Source: Gordonia sp. X0973
GTDB lineage: Bacteria > Actinomycetota > Actinomycetes > Mycobacteriales > Mycobacteriaceae
Length of the DNA: 64,000 nt
NCBI RefSeq assembly: GCF_013348785.1
Contig: NZ_CP054691.1
Span: 62,001-126,000, forward strand
Direction: 5' to 3'
Both the position numbers and the translations under genes were made by a program. Under the pieces are notes generated by a model. It saw only the letters and a list, made by a program, of their open reading frames with translations. It had not been told where the DNA came from and did no database searches. Every line of letters begins with the position of its first letter. Position 1 is the first letter of the stretch. This document shows positions 61,913 through 64,000 of this stretch, piece after piece.

Positions 61913-62540
61913 GCTCTCGGCCGTCCCCGAGCCGACCGCCCCGACCGCCGTCGCGCCGACGGGCAAGGCGTCGGGCGAGGCCGCGCTCCTGGTCGCGATC
62001 CAGTCCGCCATCACCCGACCCGCGACGGTGAAGGCCGCCCGCGGCCTCTCCCACTTCGGCGAGCACTCGCTCGGCTGGTTGGCGCTGGCCGGTGCCGGAG
62101 CCCTGCTGGCGAGCCGTCGCGGGGACGAGACCGCCAAGCGCCGCTACATCGAGGCCGGCGTCGGCGCGTTCGGCGCGCATGCCGCGTCGGTGATCATCAA
62201 GCGCGTGGTGCGCCGTCCGCGGCCCGACCACCCCGACATCAAGGTCGGCGTCGGGACGCCGAGCAAGCTGAGCTTCCCGTCGTCGCACGCCACGTCGACG
62301 ACGGCGGCCGCGATCCTGCTCGGCCGCGCGGCCGGTCTCAAGCCGACCACGCTGCCCGCCGTGATCGTGCCGCCGATGCTGGTCTCGCGGCTGGTGTTGG
62401 GCGTCCACTACCCGACCGATGTGCTGGCCGGGGCCGCGATCGGTGCGGCGAGTGCCGGCGCCGTGATCGTGGGTGACAAACTATTGGGCGACACAGCGTT
62501 GGCACAGAAATTGTTCGCGTACAGAAAGCCGGGAGTCTGA
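61893..62540 (+). CDS. PAP2-family membrane phosphatase (Rv3807c-like)
   Basis: The 215-residue membrane protein has the three PAP2 motifs: KRVVRRPRP, SFPSSHATS and SRLVLGVHYPTD, with the catalytic His residues in the last two. In mycobacteria the gene at this place is proposed to remove the 5-phosphate from decaprenyl-phosphoryl-phosphoribose on the way to decaprenyl-phosphoryl-arabinose. The ATG lies within the end of glfT2, and its stop shares a base with the next ATG. Confidence 0.9.
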   Translation: MSSESTELSAVPEPTAPTAVAPTGKASGEAALLVAIQSAITRPATVKAARGLSHFGEHSLGWLALAGAGALLASRRGDETAKRRYIEAGVGAFGAHAASVIIKRVVRRPRPDHPDIKVGVGTPSKLSFPSSHATSTTAAAILLGRAAGLKPTTLPAVIVPPMLVSRLVLGVHYPTDVLAGAAIGAASAGAVIVGDKLLGDTALAQKLFAYRKPGV

Positions 62541-63487
62541 TGAGCGAGGAGCCGATCGAGCACGGCAAGGTTGTGGGTCCCCCGAAGAACCTGGCGACCG
62601 GTCTGGTCAAGGCCATCCGCCCGCGGCAGTGGGTGAAGAACGTCCTGGTCCTGGCGGCGCCGATCGTCTCCGGGAAGCTATCCTTCGACAACGCCGACAT
62701 GTGGCGCGGGGCGGGCTTGGCGTTCGTGGCGTTCTGCCTGGCCGCGTCGGCGATCTACCTGCTCAACGACAGCCTCGACGTGGAGGCGGACCGCAACCAC
62801 CCGACCAAGCGCTACCGACCGATCGCCGCCGGCGTCGTCCCCATCGGCCTCGCCTACGCGCTCTTCGTGGTGTTCGCGGTCGGTTCAATCCTGGTCGCGC
62901 TGCTAGCCAATTGGCAGACCGCCGTCGTCATCGGCGTCTACCTGGCGATCCAGATCGCGTACTGCGTCGGCCTCAAGCACCAGGCGGTGCTCGACATCGC
63001 GATCGTCTCGTCGGGCTTCCTGCTACGCGCCATCGCCGGCGGTACCGCGACGTCGATCATCCTGTCCAACTGGTTCCTGCTGGTCATGGCCTTCGGCTCG
63101 CTGTTCATGGCGGCCGGCAAGCGTTACGCGGAACTGCAGCTCGCCGAACAGACCGGTGCGAAGATCCGCAAGTCGTTGGAGTACTACACCACGACCTACC
63201 TGCGGTTCGTCTGGACGCTCTCGGCCACGGCCGTCGTCGTGTTCTACGGCCTGTGGGCGTTGCAGTCCGAGGATGGGACCGGTCGTCCCAGCGACAACGT
63301 CTTCCGCACGCTGTCGATGGTCCCGTTCACCATCGCGATCCTGCGCTACGCCGTCGACGTCGACGGGGGCGAGGCCGGGGAGCCCGAGGAGATCGCCCTG
63401 GGCGACCGCGTCCTTCAGGTCCTCGCCGTCGCGTGGATAGTATGCGTGGGTGTCGCCGTCTACGCCTACCCGCACTGGCATCACTGA
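62540..63487 (+). CDS. ubiA: Decaprenyl-phosphate phosphoribosyltransferase (UbiA family)
   Basis: The 315-residue membrane protein has the UbiA motif NDSLDVEADRNHP (residues about 76-88; NDxxDxxxD) and a second YCVGLKHQAVLDI region in place of the second DxxxD. It transfers phosphoribose from PRPP to decaprenyl phosphate, the first step to the arabinan donor. This is the target pathway of ethambutol-related resistance. It lies one base into the PAP2 stop and 4 bases before aftB. Confidence 0.95.
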   Translation: MSEEPIEHGKVVGPPKNLATGLVKAIRPRQWVKNVLVLAAPIVSGKLSFDNADMWRGAGLAFVAFCLAASAIYLLNDSLDVEADRNHPTKRYRPIAAGVVPIGLAYALFVVFAVGSILVALLANWQTAVVIGVYLAIQIAYCVGLKHQAVLDIAIVSSGFLLRAIAGGTATSIILSNWFLLVMAFGSLFMAAGKRYAELQLAEQTGAKIRKSLEYYTTTYLRFVWTLSATAVVVFYGLWALQSEDGTGRPSDNVFRTLSMVPFTIAILRYAVDVDGGEAGEPEEIALGDRVLQVLAVAWIVCVGVAVYAYPHWHH

Positions 63488-63491
63488 GCCT

Positions 63492-64000
63492 GTGAGCACC
63501 GCACCTGCCGATTCGAGTACCCGGCCGCGCAAGCGCATCGCGATCGGCAGTTTCCTCGTCGGCGTGATCGCCGTGACGACGTTGTTCGCGATCGGCGGTT
63601 GGCAGCGTCGGTGGAATGCCGACGACGGTCTGATCGTCCTGCGCACCGTTCGCAACCTGCTGGCCGGCAACGGCCCGGTATTCAACGCGGGCGAGCGGGT
63701 CGAGGTCAACACGTCGACCGCGTGGACCTACGTGATGTGGTTCTTCTCCTGGATCACCGGCGGTCAGATCGAGTGGGTGGCGATCTGGGTCGCGTTCACG
63801 CTCTCGGTGCTCGCGATCCCGCTGGCGATGTACGGCACCGCACGGCTGTACTGGCCGTCGGTCTCGGCGGCCGGCGGCCTCTCGCTGCTGCTGCCGCTGG
63901 GCTCGATCATCTACATCGCCCTTCCGCCCGCGCGCGACTTCGTGACCAGCGGCCTGGAGAACGGGCTGACGATCTTCTGGGTGGCCGGGCTGTGGTGTCT
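63492..64000 (+). CDS. aftB: Terminal beta-(1->2) arabinofuranosyltransferase, N-terminal part
   Basis: Only the first 169 codons are in the window. After a short tail comes a membrane helix (IAIGSFLVGVIAVTTLFAIGG), then WNADDGLIVLRTVRNLLAGN with the GT-C acidic pair, and FNAGERVEVNTSTAWTYVMWF. Further helices follow. Position after ubiA and the DD-containing first loop identify it as AftB, which adds terminal beta-1,2 arabinose to arabinogalactan using decaprenyl-phosphoryl-arabinose. Confidence 0.9.
   Translation, partial: MSTAPADSSTRPRKRIAIGSFLVGVIAVTTLFAIGGWQRRWNADDGLIVLRTVRNLLAGNGPVFNAGERVEVNTSTAWTYVMWFFSWITGGQIEWVAIWVAFTLSVLAIPLAMYGTARLYWPSVSAAGGLSLLLPLGSIIYIALPPARDFVTSGLENGLTIFWVAGLWC

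Overview
The window is a high-GC, gene-dense chromosomal segment from a mycolic-acid actinobacterium, most likely Gordonia or a close relative. The evidence is a cell-wall galactan/arabinan operon (glf, glfT2, a PAP2 phosphatase, the decaprenyl-phosphate phosphoribosyltransferase, and aftB cut by the window end), a lysX-type lysyl-tRNA synthetase fused to an MprF-like membrane domain, and a gene order (glpQ1, bfrB, LCP, pheA, phosphoglycerate mutase-like, metallopeptidase, septum-formation protein, serS, HAD, paired acyltransferases, glf cluster) that recalls the Rv3805c-Rv3842c part of the M. tuberculosis chromosome. No rRNA, tRNA, prophage, complete insertion sequence or CRISPR array was seen.

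Layout. 1-5.3 kb: an M28-like peptidase end, a secreted lipase-type hydrolase, a small S4 protein and lysX. 5.4-13.7 kb: rraA, gabD2-like dehydrogenase, a secreted protein, a reductase-like protein, a SigJ-like ECF sigma factor, a RecB-like nuclease and an HD-DUF1990 fusion. 13.8-17.3 kb: a frameshifted Pro/Gly-rich surface protein, then an EspR-like regulator, an IrrE-like metalloprotease and a polytopic membrane protein that look like one module. 17.4-27.8 kb: an ECF-type importer (two ATPases plus EcfT), sodA, msrA, an iron-box-controlled pair of ABC half-exporters and a TetR regulator. 28-35 kb: rhodanese, DUF4328 protein, glpQ1, DUF5926 protein, ferritin, an LCP ligase and an AurF-like diiron protein with a DUF4873 partner. 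35-45.6 kb: CPBP protease, universal stress protein, two fluoride channels behind a fluoride riboswitch, pheA, serS, a toxin-antitoxin-like pair and a 2OG-Fe(II) oxygenase. 45.7-57 kb: a lipase and its TetR neighbour, an MBL-Rieske protein, two secreted glycine-zipper paralogues, two acyltransferases, a HAD phosphatase and a SpoIID-like wall protein. 57-64 kb: a DUF2185 protein, an unknown protein and the arabinogalactan operon.

How the genes work together. The right end supplies UDP-galactofuranose (glf), polymerises galactan (glfT2), makes decaprenyl-phosphoribose/arabinose precursors (ubiA plus PAP2) and caps arabinan (aftB). The LCP protein could attach the finished polymer to peptidoglycan. 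Iron handling is represented by ferritin and the iron-box ABC pair, and oxidative defence by sodA and msrA.

Non-coding signals stand out. A 12-bp core recurs at an exact 22-bp pitch just downstream of stop codons at three distant sites. Two long GCAAACCC-to-GGGTTTGC hairpins sit between genes. Many genes have a TANNNT box 6-8 bases before the start codon, which predicts widespread leaderless transcription and was used here to choose several starts. All domain assignments come from reading motifs by eye; no database search was run.
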